From Streptomyces sp. NBC_00513 (GTDB lineage Bacteria > Actinomycetota > Actinomycetes > Streptomycetales > Streptomycetaceae), in contig NZ_CP107845.1 in assembly GCF_041431415.1 (NCBI RefSeq), positions 2,542,001-2,606,000 on the forward strand: DNA of 64,000 nucleotides. The letters run 5' to 3'. Numbering within the stretch: the stretch's first letter is position 1; every line of letters starts with the position of its first letter. The position numbers and the translations under genes were made by a program. Positions 22,914 through 32,131 of this stretch are shown here, piece after piece. The notes beneath the pieces are model-generated. The model saw nothing but the letters and a program-made list of their open reading frames with translations. It had not been told where the DNA came from and made no database searches.

Positions 22914-24385
22914 GGCTCTTCTCCTTCGGGGTGTGCGCGGGTGGCGGGCTCTTCGGCGAACCGGGCGTAGATCTCGGGGCGGCGCGTCTTGAGGCGTCGG
23001 GCGAGGCCGAGACCGCCGAGGAAGACGGCGGGTACGACGGCCACGAGGATCGTGTTGACGGTGGGCGAGGCCATGGTGAACAGGTCCACCTTGGAGGCGA
23101 CCAGGTAGATCGCCGCGGTGAGCAGGACGGCCGCGACGACGGGCGCGATCAGGGTGCGCCAGGGGCCCTCGTCGTGGGCGACGCGGTGGAAGTGGACGGG
23201 TATGGCGATGGCGGCCAGCAGCATCAGTGCCATGAGGCCGATCATGCCCGGGGTGTTCACCCAGAGCAGCAGTTGTTGGTACGGGTCGGCGTCGGCGAGG
23301 GCGAATCCGAGGACGATCGTCGCGCCGAGGGCGGTCTGGGCGACGCCGGCGACGTACGGGGATCCGTGTCGGGGGTGGATCCTGCCGAGGGCGGCGGGCA
23401 GGACGCCTTCCTCGGCGAGGGCGAGGCCGTAGCGGTTGATGGCGTTGTGGAAGGCGAGGAGGGAGGCGATGACGCTGGTGACGATGAAGACGTGCATCAG
23501 GTCGGCGGCCCACGGTCCGACGTAGGTGCTGATGGCGGCGAAGAAGAGGCCGCCGGGGTCGTCGGCGGCGGCCTTGACGACGGCGTCGGCGCCGAAGGCC
23601 TGGATGACGGTCCAGACGATGAAGGCGTAGAAGAGGCCGAGGAAGGCGACGGCGATGTAGGTGGCGCGCGGGATGGTCCGGTCGGGGTCGCGGGCCTCGC
23701 GGCGGTAGATGACGGTGGACTCGAAGCCGGTGAAGGCGGCGAAGGCGAAGGCCAGGACGGCGGCGGTGCCGGGGACGAGGACCGCGCCGGGGGCGAAGGA
23801 GCCGGCGGACAGGCCGTGGGCGCCGCCCTTGAGGAGGACTCCGGCGGCGAGCAGGACGAGTATCCCGGTCTCGGCGACGAGCAGGACGCCGAGCAGTTTC
23901 GCGCCGAAGTCGATGGAGCGGAAGCCGCCGTACCAGATGAGGACGAGGCCGACGAGGGAGACGGGCAGCCAGGGGACGTCCAGGCCCCACAGGGCGTGGG
24001 CGGTGTCGGCGGTGGTGGTGCCGAGGAGGCCGTAGACGCCGATCTCCATGCCGTTGTAGCCGACGAGGGCGAGCAGGGCGGCACCGATGCCGACGTGTTT
24101 GCCGAGGCCTCGGGTGATGTAGGCGTAGAACGCGCCGCCGCTGCGGACGTGGCGGCTCATGGCGGTGAAGCCGACGGCGAAGACGGCGAGGGTGAGGCCG
24201 GCGAGGAGGTATCCGGCGGGGGCGCCGATGCCGCCGAGCAGGATGGCGACGGGGGCGACGCCGGCCATGACGGTGAGCGGGGCGGCGGCCGACACGACGA
24301 AGAAGGAGATGTCGGCGGTGCCGAGGGTGGCGCGGCGCGGGGCCGGGGTGGTTGCGGGGGGCGGCGGTTCCGGCGTTCGGGGCAT
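22835..24385 (-). CDS. APC-family amino acid/amine permease
   Basis: 516 residues from ATG 24385. About 12 membrane segments; the first (ISFFVVSAAAPLTVMAGVAP) carries the conserved start of APC transporters, and AFAAFTGFESTVIYRREARD is the typical loop between segments 6 and 7. The last 50 residues are hydrophilic, Pro-rich and encoded in the overlap with the amidohydrolase gene, so they may be dispensable. It should import an amino acid, amine or related compound by cation exchange or symport. The divergent TetR gene, with a palindrome between them, is probably its regulator. Confidence 0.9.
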   Translation of the reverse strand: MPRTPEPPPPATTPAPRRATLGTADISFFVVSAAAPLTVMAGVAPVAILLGGIGAPAGYLLAGLTLAVFAVGFTAMSRHVRSGGAFYAYITRGLGKHVGIGAALLALVGYNGMEIGVYGLLGTTTADTAHALWGLDVPWLPVSLVGLVLIWYGGFRSIDFGAKLLGVLLVAETGILVLLAAGVLLKGGAHGLSAGSFAPGAVLVPGTAAVLAFAFAAFTGFESTVIYRREARDPDRTIPRATYIAVAFLGLFYAFIVWTVIQAFGADAVVKAAADDPGGLFFAAISTYVGPWAADLMHVFIVTSVIASLLAFHNAINRYGLALAEEGVLPAALGRIHPRHGSPYVAGVAQTALGATIVLGFALADADPYQQLLLWVNTPGMIGLMALMLLAAIAIPVHFHRVAHDEGPWRTLIAPVVAAVLLTAAIYLVASKVDLFTMASPTVNTILVAVVPAVFLGGLGLARRLKTRRPEIYARFAEEPATRAHPEGEEPCPLPTPSSPEPASAPSTPTAPRPTR

Positions 24386-24426
24386 GCGGAGGCACCCTTC
24401 TGCGGACGGTGGGCGACGGTGAAGCG

Positions 24427-24447
24427 AAACCTAAAGGCTTTCGGTTT
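24427..24447. promoter_or_regulatory. Imperfect palindrome, likely TetR operator
   Basis: AAACCTAAAG (24427-24436), one base, then CTTTCGGTTT (24438-24447): nine of ten positions are symmetrical. It sits in the 120-base divergent region between the permease gene and the TetR gene, in a local AT-rich patch. Size and place fit an operator controlling both directions. Confidence 0.6.
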
Positions 24448-24505
24448 GCGGCAATGTAGCCTCCCGTTTTGGCGTACGGGAAGACCTGACGGCGGGAGAA
24501 CATCG

Positions 24506-25129
24506 ATGGCACGGCCGCGCACCCCCTTGCTCGACCGGGAGCGGATCGGCACGATCGCGCTGCAACTGGTCGCGGAGAAGGGCGAGTTCAGCGTTCCGCA
24601 GATCGCCCGGGCGTTGGGTGTGCAGACCGCGTCGGTGTATCACCACGTGGACGGTCGGGCCGGGGTGGTGGAGCTGATACGCGAGCGGGTCTGCGCCGCG
24701 ATCGACGGCGGGACGCTGGAGGGCCGGCCGTGGGACCGGGCGCTGGAGGACTGGGCGCGGTCCTACCGGGCCGCCTTCGCCGCGTACCCGAGGGCGATCC
24801 CGCTGCTGATGACGACGCCGGTCCGGGCGCCGATGGTGCTGGCGCAGTACGAGCGGGCCGTCGCGCTGCTGCTCGCGGCGGGCTTCCCGGTGGAACGGGT
24901 GATGCCGCTGTTGACGGGGCTGGAGAACCTGGTGCTGGGCTCGGCGCTGGACCTGGCGGCCCCGGAGGCCATGTGGGAGCCGACGCCGGGGACCCCGCTC
25001 CTGGCCGGGGCGCTGGCCGCGCACGGGGCGGGGGCCGGGGCGCCGGGGCGGGCGGACGCCGCCTTCGACCTGGGCCTGGCCGCGTTCCTGGCGTACGCCC
25101 GGGGTCTCCTGGCGGCCCCGCCCGCCTGA
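24506..25129 (+). CDS. TetR/AcrR family regulator
   Basis: 207 residues from ATG 24506 (GGGAGA 9 bases ahead); the long open frame upstream is not coding. The N-terminal helix-turn-helix covers residues about 10-55, with IARALGVQTASVYHHVDGRA as the DNA-reading part. The C-terminal half resembles the TetR C-terminal domain with PRAIPLLMTTPVRAP, and ends in an Ala/Gly-rich tail. It is divergent from the permease-amidohydrolase operon and probably represses it through the palindrome at 24427-24447, released by the transported or a related compound. Confidence 0.88.
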   Translation: MARPRTPLLDRERIGTIALQLVAEKGEFSVPQIARALGVQTASVYHHVDGRAGVVELIRERVCAAIDGGTLEGRPWDRALEDWARSYRAAFAAYPRAIPLLMTTPVRAPMVLAQYERAVALLLAAGFPVERVMPLLTGLENLVLGSALDLAAPEAMWEPTPGTPLLAGALAAHGAGAGAPGRADAAFDLGLAAFLAYARGLLAAPPA

Positions 25130-25189
25130 CGGTCGGGGGCGGGGGGGCGGTGCCCGCGGTCGGGGCCGGGGTCGGGAGCCGGGCCGGGG

Positions 25190-28177
25190 TCAGGAGCCGT
25201 AGAAGAGTTCGTCCACCACCGCGCGGGCGCGGCGGGTGATGCGGCGGTAGTCCTCCAGCATGTCGCCGGCGGTGCCCTCGGCGTAGCCGAGGTAGCGGCC
25301 GACGGCGGCCAGTTCGCGCGCCTCGGACGGGAAGGTGTCCCCCGCCCGGCCGCGGACCAGCATCACGGCGTTGCGGACCCGGGTGGCGAGCACCCATGCC
25401 TCGTCGAGGATCTGCGCCTCCTCGGTGGGGATCAGCCCGGCCGCGTGGGAGGCGGCGAGGGCTTCGCGGGTGCGGGTGGTGCGCAGGCCCGGTTCGGCCC
25501 AGGCGTGCCGCATCTGCATCAGTTGGACGGTCCACTCGACGTCGCTGAGGCCGCCCCGGCCGAGTTTGGTGTGCAGGGTGGGGTCGGCGCCGCGCGGCAG
25601 CCGCTCGGACTCCATGCGGGCCTTGAGTCGGCGGATCTCCCGTACGGCGTCGTCGCCGAGGCCCTCCACGGGGTAGCGCAGGGGGTCGATCAGGTCGATG
25701 AAGCGCGAGCCGAGCTCCTGGTCGCCGGCGACCGTCGCGGCCCGCAGCAGGGCCTGGGACTCCCAGGTCAGGGACCAGCGGCGGTAGTAGGCGGCGTACG
25801 AGGGCAGGGTGCGCACCAGTGGACCGGAGCGGCCTTCGGGGCGCAGGTCGGCGTCGATGAGCAGGGGCGGGTCGGCGGACGGCAGCTGGAGGAGTCTGCG
25901 CATCTCGGAGACGACGGCCTGGGCGGCCTTCGCGGCGTCCTGTTCGTCGACGCCCTCGCGGGGTTCGTGGACGAACAGGACGTCGGCGTCGGAGCCGTAG
26001 GCGAGTTCGTGGCCGCCGAAGCGGCCGACGCCGATCACGGCGAACCGGGTGGGCAGGGTGTCGCCCCACTGCTCGCGCACGGCGGCGCGCAGGGCGCCGG
26101 CGATGGTGGCGGCGGTGAGGTCGGAGACGGCGGAGCCGACCCGGTCGACGAGGGCCCCGTGGTCCTCTTCCGCCGGGTTGTCCTCGGTGCCGTAGGAGCC
26201 GATGATGTCGCCGGCGGTGGTGCGGAACAGTTCGCGGCGGCGCACGCCGCGCGCCGCGGCGACGGCGGCTTCGGCGTTCTCGGCGCGGTTGACGGCGGCC
26301 AGTACCTCCTGTTCCAGGGCCTCGTGGGTACGGGGCTGGAGGCCTTCGGGGTCGCCGAGCAGGGCGACGGCCTCGGGGGCGCGCATCAGCAGGTCGGGGG
26401 CGAGCCGGCCGGCGGACAGGACGCGGGCGAGGTTCTCGGCGGCGGCGCCCTCGTCGCGGAGCAGGCGCAGGTACCAGGGGGTTTTGCCGAGGGCGTCGGA
26501 GACCTTGCGGAAGTTCAGCAGGCCCGCGTCGGGGTCGGCGGAGTCGGCGAACCAGCCGAGCATGACGGGGAGCAGGGTGCGTTGGATGGCGGCCTTGCGG
26601 CTGACTCCGGAGGCGAGGGCTTCGAGGTGGCGCAGGGCGGCGGCGGGGTCGGCGTAGCCGAGGGCTTCGAGGCGCTGGCCGGCGGCGCGCGGGGAGAGCC
26701 GGGCCTCGCCGGGTGCGAGTTGGGCGACGGCGTCGAGGAGCGGCCGGTAGAAGATCTTCTCGTGCAGGCGGCGGACCACGGAGGCGTGCCGGCGCCAGGC
26801 CTTGTTGAGTTCGGCGACGGGTTCGGTGCGCAGGCCCATGGAGCGGCCGAGGCGGCGCAGGTCGTTCTCGTCCTCGGGGACGAGGTGGGTGCGGCGCAGC
26901 CGGTAGAGCTGGATGCGGTGTTCCATGGCGCGCAGGAAGCGGTACGCGTCGTGGAGCTGGGCGGCGTCGGCCCGGCCGACGTAGCCGCCGGCGGCGAGGG
27001 CGTGCAGGGCGTCGAGGGTGGTGCCGGAGTGCAGGGTGGCGTCGGTGCGTCCGTGGACGAGTTGCAGCAGTTGCACGGCGAACTCGACGTCGCGCAGGCC
27101 GCCGGGGCCGAGTTTGAGTTCCCGGTCCACCTGGGCGGCGGGGATGTTGTCGACGACGCGGCGGCGCATCTTCTGGACGTCGGGTACGAAGTTCTCGCGT
27201 TCGGCGGCCTGCCAGACTAGGGGGCTTATGGCTTCGATGTACTCGGCGCCGAGGGTTTCGTCGCCGGCGACGGCCCGGGCCTTGAGGAGGGCCTGGAACT
27301 CCCAGGTCTTGGCCCAGCGCTGGTAGTAGGCGAGGTGGGAGGCGAGGGTGCGGACCAGCGGACCGTTTCTGCCCTCGGGGCGGAGGTTCGCGTCGACGGG
27401 CCAGATGGTGCCCTCGACGGTGGTCTCGGAGCAGATCCGCATGAGGTGGGAGGCGAGGCGGGTGGCGGCCTGGACGGCCCGGCCCTCGTCCTCGCCGTCG
27501 GGACTGTCCCCGACGAAGATCACGTCCACGTCGGACACGTAGTTGAGTTCGTTGCCTCCGCACTTGCCCATCGCGATGACGGCGAGTCTGCACCGGGCCG
27601 CGTCCTCGGGGGCGGCGGCGGAGGCGATGCGCAGGGCCGCGCGCAGGGTGGCGGTGGCGAGGTCGGCGAGTTCGGCGGCGACCTGCTGGACGTCGGTGGT
27701 GCCGCAGACGTCGCGGGCGGCGATGGAGAGCAGGCAGCGGCGGTAGGAGACGCGCAGTTGCACGGGGTCGTGGGCGTCGGCGAGCCCCCGCTCGAACTCG
27801 GCGAGTCCCGGGTGCAGGTCGGCGGCCTCGTAGGTGACCAGGGCCTGCCAGTCCTGGGGGTGGCGGGCGAGGTGGTCGCCGAGGGCCTCGGAGGCCCCGA
27901 GTACGCCGAGCAGTCGGTCGCGCAGCGGTTTGGCGCTGACGAGCGTGTCGAGGAGCACACGGAGTTCCTCGGGCCGTTGCGCCTCCGCGAGCCGGACGAG
28001 CCCGAGGAGGGCGAGGTCGGGGTCGGCGGTGGCGCCGAGGGCGTCGAGGAGCACGGGGTCGGCCCGTACGGCCGACAGGGCGTCCGCGTCGAGGAGTCGG
28101 GCGGCGCCCGAGGGGTCGGTGAACCCGCTGCGAAGCAGCCGGATGAAGGTGCTGCTCCTGCGTCCCGGGACTGTCAT
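25190..28177 (-). CDS. glnE: Glutamine synthetase adenylyltransferase/deadenylase GlnE
   Basis: 995 residues from ATG 28177 (GGAGG 8 bases ahead). It has the two nucleotidyltransferase domains of GlnE: the N-terminal deadenylylating one with YVSDVDVIFVGDS (around residue 210) and the C-terminal adenylylating one with YGSDADVLFVHEP (around 720), each followed by a helical GlnD-PII-uridylyltransferase-type domain. The Asp pairs of both active sites are present. GlnE adds AMP to glutamine synthetase I when nitrogen is plentiful and removes it when nitrogen is short. The glnA2 gene lies 4 kb away. The gene is apparently transcribed alone. Confidence 0.96.
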   Translation of the reverse strand: MTVPGRRSSTFIRLLRSGFTDPSGAARLLDADALSAVRADPVLLDALGATADPDLALLGLVRLAEAQRPEELRVLLDTLVSAKPLRDRLLGVLGASEALGDHLARHPQDWQALVTYEAADLHPGLAEFERGLADAHDPVQLRVSYRRCLLSIAARDVCGTTDVQQVAAELADLATATLRAALRIASAAAPEDAARCRLAVIAMGKCGGNELNYVSDVDVIFVGDSPDGEDEGRAVQAATRLASHLMRICSETTVEGTIWPVDANLRPEGRNGPLVRTLASHLAYYQRWAKTWEFQALLKARAVAGDETLGAEYIEAISPLVWQAAERENFVPDVQKMRRRVVDNIPAAQVDRELKLGPGGLRDVEFAVQLLQLVHGRTDATLHSGTTLDALHALAAGGYVGRADAAQLHDAYRFLRAMEHRIQLYRLRRTHLVPEDENDLRRLGRSMGLRTEPVAELNKAWRRHASVVRRLHEKIFYRPLLDAVAQLAPGEARLSPRAAGQRLEALGYADPAAALRHLEALASGVSRKAAIQRTLLPVMLGWFADSADPDAGLLNFRKVSDALGKTPWYLRLLRDEGAAAENLARVLSAGRLAPDLLMRAPEAVALLGDPEGLQPRTHEALEQEVLAAVNRAENAEAAVAAARGVRRRELFRTTAGDIIGSYGTEDNPAEEDHGALVDRVGSAVSDLTAATIAGALRAAVREQWGDTLPTRFAVIGVGRFGGHELAYGSDADVLFVHEPREGVDEQDAAKAAQAVVSEMRRLLQLPSADPPLLIDADLRPEGRSGPLVRTLPSYAAYYRRWSLTWESQALLRAATVAGDQELGSRFIDLIDPLRYPVEGLGDDAVREIRRLKARMESERLPRGADPTLHTKLGRGGLSDVEWTVQLMQMRHAWAEPGLRTTRTREALAASHAAGLIPTEEAQILDEAWVLATRVRNAVMLVRGRAGDTFPSEARELAAVGRYLGYAEGTAGDMLEDYRRITRRARAVVDELFYGS

Positions 28178-28569
28178 CCCGCCGCCTCCCGCGTGCGTCG
28201 CTGCCGGTGGCCCGGCCGGCTCTGGGGCGAGCCTAGCCGGAGCGGGCGTCCGGCTCACCGGGGCGCGGGGGGCGGCACGTCGGTACAGATGCGTCACATA
28301 TGCGACACACACCACGAGGGGTATTTGTCCGTTTATCTGACGATCCATGGGGATCTATGGGCGCCCGCCTCGCGCATGCGTGCCCCCTACACGGTGGGGT
28401 CGACGTACGACCACAAAATCGCACAAGGCACAATCATGCGGGGTCACTTCCGAAAAGCATGAGACGTCGGTCACTTCGGTGAACCAAGTTCGCCGTGTTG
28501 ACCTCTCATTGATCGACCCGACTGCTCGGCGGACTTCACTCCGCCCAGAACGAACCCAAGGCGTGACTG
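28178..28569. other. Divergent control region between glnE and the deacetylase gene
   Basis: 392 bases without a convincing gene. It becomes less GC-rich than its surroundings at 28290-28500, as expected for promoters. An almost perfect 14-bp palindrome (GTCACATATGCGAC, 28293-28306) could bind a dimeric regulator. Short ORFs here have no coding pattern. Confidence 0.5.
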
Positions 28570-30639
28570 ATGCGGACGACCCGTCGCCGATTGCTCCTCG
28601 CCGCGCTGCTCCCCGTGCTGACCATCGGCGCCACGGGCGCGCTGGCCATGGCCACCGACCAGCAGACCTCCGCCGAGGCCGGCCAGGCGACGACGCCACT
28701 CGTCCTCACGAGCACCACGGCCGGTTCGGTCGTCCAGATAGCCGCCCACCCCGACGACGACCTGTTCTTCATGAACCCGGACCTCAGCCGGTCCATGCTC
28801 GCCGGTACCCCGCTCACCACCGTCTACCTCACCTCCGGCGAGGCCGACGGACGCAACCAGGCGCTCGGCGGCGCCGCCAAGGACCCCGCGCAGCCCGCCG
28901 ACCGCGACCACTACTCCGAGGCCCGACAGAACGGCATACGCGGCGCGTACGCGCAGATGGCCACCGGGGACCGCACGAGCCCGTGGAAGCGCACGGTCAT
29001 CCCCACCGCCGGCGGCGGTCACGCCGAGCTCGACGTCCTCGTCGCCATGCCCCGGGTCAACCTGGTCTGGATACAGATGCGCGAGGCCCGCCACGGGTCG
29101 AACGAGAACCCGCTCAGCCTGCACGGCCTGTGGAACGGGAAGATACCCGCGCTCGGCCCCCAACTGGCCTCCGGCAGCCCGGTCAAGCAGGCCTACACGT
29201 ACACCAAGAGCCAGCTCATACAGACGATGGTCGGGGTACTGGAGCGGTACAAGCCGACGACGATACGCACGCTGGACCCGACCCCGGGCCGCAACGAGCG
29301 GACCGGCCGCTACACCGACCACCAGGACCACATGTACGCCGCCCGGTTCGCGCAGGCCGCGACCACCGCGTACGCCCTCCAGGTGACCGACCGCCCGCAC
29401 TTCTCGGTGCAGAGCTACCTCGGATACCTCAACGGCAGCCTCCCCCACGTCCTCGACCCCCAGACGGTCGACACCAAGGTCGGCTACCTGAAGACGTACG
29501 CCTGGCAGGACATGCAGAACTACTGCGGCAGCCCCTCGGGCTGCGGCGACCGCAAGGTGGCGGGCAGCCCCTACGGCTCCAACTGGGCCCAGTCCATGCG
29601 CTACGCCCGCGCCGACACCACCTCCTGGATGGTCGAGGGCACGCCCGGCACCGTGTACGCCTTCGCCCCGCTCGACGGCCGGATGGCCGTCTGGACCCGC
29701 GACGCCGCCGGCGCCTGGACCGGCCCCGTGCTCCTCCCCGGCACCGGCATCGACCCGGGAGCGAGCACCGCCCGACTCCCCGACGGCCGCGTCGCCGTCT
29801 TCGGCACCCGCACCGTCCTCGGCCCCGCCCCCGCTGACTACCGGCGCGAGATCGTGTACGCCGTCCAGTCCGCGCCCGGCGGCCCGTTCGGGGACTGGCG
29901 CTCGCTCGGCACCCCCGAGACGAACGACGAGTCCGGCACCTCGGCGATCAGCTCGCCCACGGCGAGCTTCGACGCGGACGGCCGACTGACCGTGTACGTC
30001 CGTGACGCGCGCCACACCCTGCGGTCCCGTACCGAACAGCCGTCCGGCACCTTCACCGCCTGGCAGCGACTCGGCGGCCAGGACCTCCAGGGCGACCCGG
30101 TCATCGCGGTGGACTCGGAAGGGCGCCGCCACGTGTACGCGTCGACCCGGCGCACCGTCCTGGGGTGGATCCAGCCCGCCCCGGGCGCGCCGCTGCGCGG
30201 ACCCTTCCCGACGAACCTCCCCCCGACCACGATCCCCCTCACCGCGGCCCCCGAAGGCGAGGGCGTACGCCTCTACTTCCGCCGCCCCGACTCGGGCGTG
30301 GTGCGCAGCGCCCTGGTCACGGCTGGCCCCGACAAGCCGACGGTGTCCAGCATCACCGAGGCGGGCGGCCGGGCCGGTTACGGTGCGGTCGGCGTCGCCG
30401 GCCGGGTCCTGACGGGCCGCGCGGACACCGGCACGATCAGCACGACCACCCTGGGCGGGCCGCCGGCGTGGAAGGAGTCCAAGATGCTCTTCGCGGGCGC
30501 CCCTTCGGGCTACGTCGACGCGTCGGGCGGCGCGACGACGGCGGTCGTCGGCCTGGACGCCGAACTCCACGTCACCACCACCCCGGCCGACGGCATCGTC
30601 CGCCCGCTCTGGCACCCGGCGGTCCCCCGGACCCCGTGA
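28570..30639 (+). CDS. Secreted PIG-L (LmbE-like) deacetylase with C-terminal propeller
   Basis: 689 residues from ATG 28570. The N-terminus has twin Arg (MRTTRRRLLLAALLP) and a hydrophobic core, a possible Tat or Sec signal. Residues about 55-270 form a PIG-L/LmbE domain: QIAAHPDDDLFFM carries the zinc ligands His and Asp-Asp, and TDHQDHMYAARF the third His. Such enzymes remove acetyl groups from N-acetylglucosamine-type sugars. Residues about 350-689 are repeated strands with a WxxxGxxxP-like style (DWRSLGTPE, AWQRLGGQD) expected for a beta-propeller of the sialidase or PLL type, probably for sugar binding. Outside location and the propeller suggest action on cell-surface or foreign glycans. 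Confidence 0.88.
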   Translation: MRTTRRRLLLAALLPVLTIGATGALAMATDQQTSAEAGQATTPLVLTSTTAGSVVQIAAHPDDDLFFMNPDLSRSMLAGTPLTTVYLTSGEADGRNQALGGAAKDPAQPADRDHYSEARQNGIRGAYAQMATGDRTSPWKRTVIPTAGGGHAELDVLVAMPRVNLVWIQMREARHGSNENPLSLHGLWNGKIPALGPQLASGSPVKQAYTYTKSQLIQTMVGVLERYKPTTIRTLDPTPGRNERTGRYTDHQDHMYAARFAQAATTAYALQVTDRPHFSVQSYLGYLNGSLPHVLDPQTVDTKVGYLKTYAWQDMQNYCGSPSGCGDRKVAGSPYGSNWAQSMRYARADTTSWMVEGTPGTVYAFAPLDGRMAVWTRDAAGAWTGPVLLPGTGIDPGASTARLPDGRVAVFGTRTVLGPAPADYRREIVYAVQSAPGGPFGDWRSLGTPETNDESGTSAISSPTASFDADGRLTVYVRDARHTLRSRTEQPSGTFTAWQRLGGQDLQGDPVIAVDSEGRRHVYASTRRTVLGWIQPAPGAPLRGPFPTNLPPTTIPLTAAPEGEGVRLYFRRPDSGVVRSALVTAGPDKPTVSSITEAGGRAGYGAVGVAGRVLTGRADTGTISTTTLGGPPAWKESKMLFAGAPSGYVDASGGATTAVVGLDAELHVTTTPADGIVRPLWHPAVPRTP

Positions 30640-30640
30640 G

Positions 30641-30677
30641 CGGGGCGGGGGCGGGCTCGGGGTCGGGGTCGGGGTCC
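30641..30677 (+). repeat. G-tract cluster, possible G-quadruplex
   Basis: Right after the deacetylase stop there are six runs of four or more G or G-rich triplets, including the repeated unit GGGGTC (three times at the end). Spacing of one to three bases between runs fits an intramolecular G-quadruplex on the plus strand, which could slow transcription. Just beyond, CATCACCGGTC and GCCGGCAGTCAGCG are each present twice in tandem. Confidence 0.5.
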
Positions 30678-30788
30678 GACTGGAACGAGCCGTAGGCCGG
30701 CGGAGAACCGGTCGGCGGTCATCAGCGGACATCACCGGTCGCGAACATCACCGGTCATCGACGGTCCCCGGGGATCCGCGGCCGGCAG

Positions 30789-31454
30789 TCAGCGGCCGGC
30801 AGTCAGCAATTCCAGGATCCGCGCCGGGGTCCAGTGGCCGGCCGCCCCCGGACAGGCCGCGAGGTAGTCGGCGATGTCCCGCTCCCGCCACGGCCCCGAT
30901 TCCAGGAGCCCGCCGGCCAGGTACCGCAGGTAGGCGGCCGACGGCGGCACGGGTTCGACGTCGGCGAGGGCCCACGGCGCGGTGAACGTCAGGACGGGGA
31001 TCCCCTCGACGGCGCCGGGACAGATCAGCGTCTCGTACCGCCCGGCCCCCACCGCGTGCCGCCCGGCACGCAGCACCGGCTCCAGGTCCAGGTCGACTCC
31101 GGGCGTCCCGTACATCTCCTGGGCCGCGATGTCGGACAGTTGGCCCACCGTGACCAGGTGCGCGCGGGCCCGTGTCCGGCCGGGCGCCGTCGGATCGTGG
31201 AAGCCCCGCCCGCCCGTCCACACCGGGGACTCGGTCGCGAAGTACAGGCACCCGGGGAGTTCCACCGCGATGGACCGTTCCGGGGCCCGATGGTCCCGAC
31301 AGCCCGGATAGGTCCGCGTGGCCCCGGGAGGCCGGCCCCCGGCGAGGTAGGCGCCGAGCCGATCCATGTGCATGTTGGAGCCGTAGGACGCGTACCAGAC
31401 CCGTACGGGAGCCCCCGCCCCCACCCCGAGCGGAACCACGGCGTGCGCACTCAC
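30789..31454 (-). CDS. YGSN-motif protein (gamma-glutamylcyclotransferase-like)
   Basis: 221 residues from GTG 31454, chosen because GGAGG lies 8 bases ahead; a longer frame from ATG 31517 would only add a Gly-Val run made by a hexamer repeat. The start WYASYGSNMHMDRLGAYL is the YGSN nucleotide of the gamma-glutamylcyclotransferase fold, where the loop binds the glutamyl carboxylate. The catalytic Glu is less clear; the AQEMYGTPG region may supply it. Streptomyces homologs are often labelled histone deacetylase, which this sequence does not support. It could act on a gamma-glutamyl compound. No operon partner is evident. Confidence 0.72.
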   Translation of the reverse strand: MSAHAVVPLGVGAGAPVRVWYASYGSNMHMDRLGAYLAGGRPPGATRTYPGCRDHRAPERSIAVELPGCLYFATESPVWTGGRGFHDPTAPGRTRARAHLVTVGQLSDIAAQEMYGTPGVDLDLEPVLRAGRHAVGAGRYETLICPGAVEGIPVLTFTAPWALADVEPVPPSAAYLRYLAGGLLESGPWRERDIADYLAACPGAAGHWTPARILELLTAGR

Positions 31455-31470
31455 GCCCTCATCCTCCCCC

Positions 31471-31500
31471 ACACCCACACCCACACCGACACCGACACCG
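31471..31500. repeat. Hexamer microsatellite
   Basis: Two ACACCC and three ACACCG units in tandem, upstream of the YGSN-protein gene. Read on the minus strand they create a false Gly-Val run. Such tracts can change length by slippage and so alter the spacing of promoter elements. Confidence 0.75.
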
Positions 31501-31593
31501 ACGGAGCCCGGACGCACGGCTCGGAGGGGTCAGTGCTGAAACCGGCTGAAATATGCCGCTGGCACGCACGGGCGGGGCAGGTGCTCGGGAAGA

Positions 31594-31633
31594 CATCCGA
31601 AGTCATCCGCAGTCATCCGAAGTCGTCCGAAGT
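31594..31633. repeat. Four tandem 10-bp units
   Basis: Four consecutive copies of CATCCGAAGT (the second has C for A at position 7, the fourth G for A at position 2). The 10-bp period places each unit on the same face of the helix, the arrangement expected for cooperative binding by a regulator. It is about 140 bases upstream of the YGSN-protein gene (leftward) and 280 bases ahead of a small rightward ORF. Confidence 0.7.
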
Positions 31634-31912
31634 CACCCCCCGAGCGGTCCGGCGCCCGCCCACGCCACGAGGAGGACCCATGCCGGTCGTGTCCGTCCCC
31701 AAGGCAGGCCCGAAGGCGGTTCCGCTGTGCATGGATCCGACGGGTCCACACGGGGACCCGGGTGAGGTGCGTGACGATCTGCTCCTGAGAGGGCCGCCGG
31801 CGTCCCTCCCCTCCCTGCCCGATCCACCCGCCCTCCGAGCCGGTGGCCATCGGCCACCGTGGGCGGGTGGATCGGCCCGTTCGTCGGCGGCCTCGCACCC
31901 GCCTCCGCTTCA

Positions 31913-32131
31913 ATGTCCGTCATGGAACTCCGAGAGAAGTCCCCGTGGGCGGCGGCCAACCACAGGGTCGGCACGGCCTCCGCCCGAGGCGAGTGCACCT
32001 GGGCGGCCCCCTGCCCCCACCCCGCGGCGTGGAGCGTGCGGGTCAGCGGCGCCCGGGCCGACAGCCGGTGGGCCGCATGCGCGGACCACGCCGCCACGTC
32101 ACCGGTACTGTCGCCCGCCGGCACCGTCTGA
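31913..32131 (+). CDS. Possible small Cys/His/Trp-rich protein
   Basis: 72 codons from ATG 31913, or 69 from ATG 31922; no ribosome site is visible, so translation could be leaderless. The peptide has a spacing of metal-ligand-like residues: CTWAAPCPHPAAW, then WAACADHAA, i.e. Cys-x5-Cys-x-His and Cys-x2-His. Third positions are mostly G or C in this frame. Such small Cys-Cys...Cys-His proteins are common in Streptomyces and are often unannotated. No family is recognised. It could be spurious, since the whole 31.5-32.5 kb stretch has weak coding signal. Confidence 0.4.
   Translation: MSVMELREKSPWAAANHRVGTASARGECTWAAPCPHPAAWSVRVSGARADSRWAACADHAATSPVLSPAGTV

Noticed and set aside
22931..24505. 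A long rightward open frame upstream of the TetR start, rich in Gly, Asp and Glu
   Set aside because: It is antisense to the permease gene and lacks any domain; the TetR protein begins at ATG 24506.
31455..31517. N-terminal extension of the YGSN protein with a Gly-Val run
   Set aside because: Made by a hexamer repeat; GTG 31454 has GGAGG at the right distance and the family start lies just after it.
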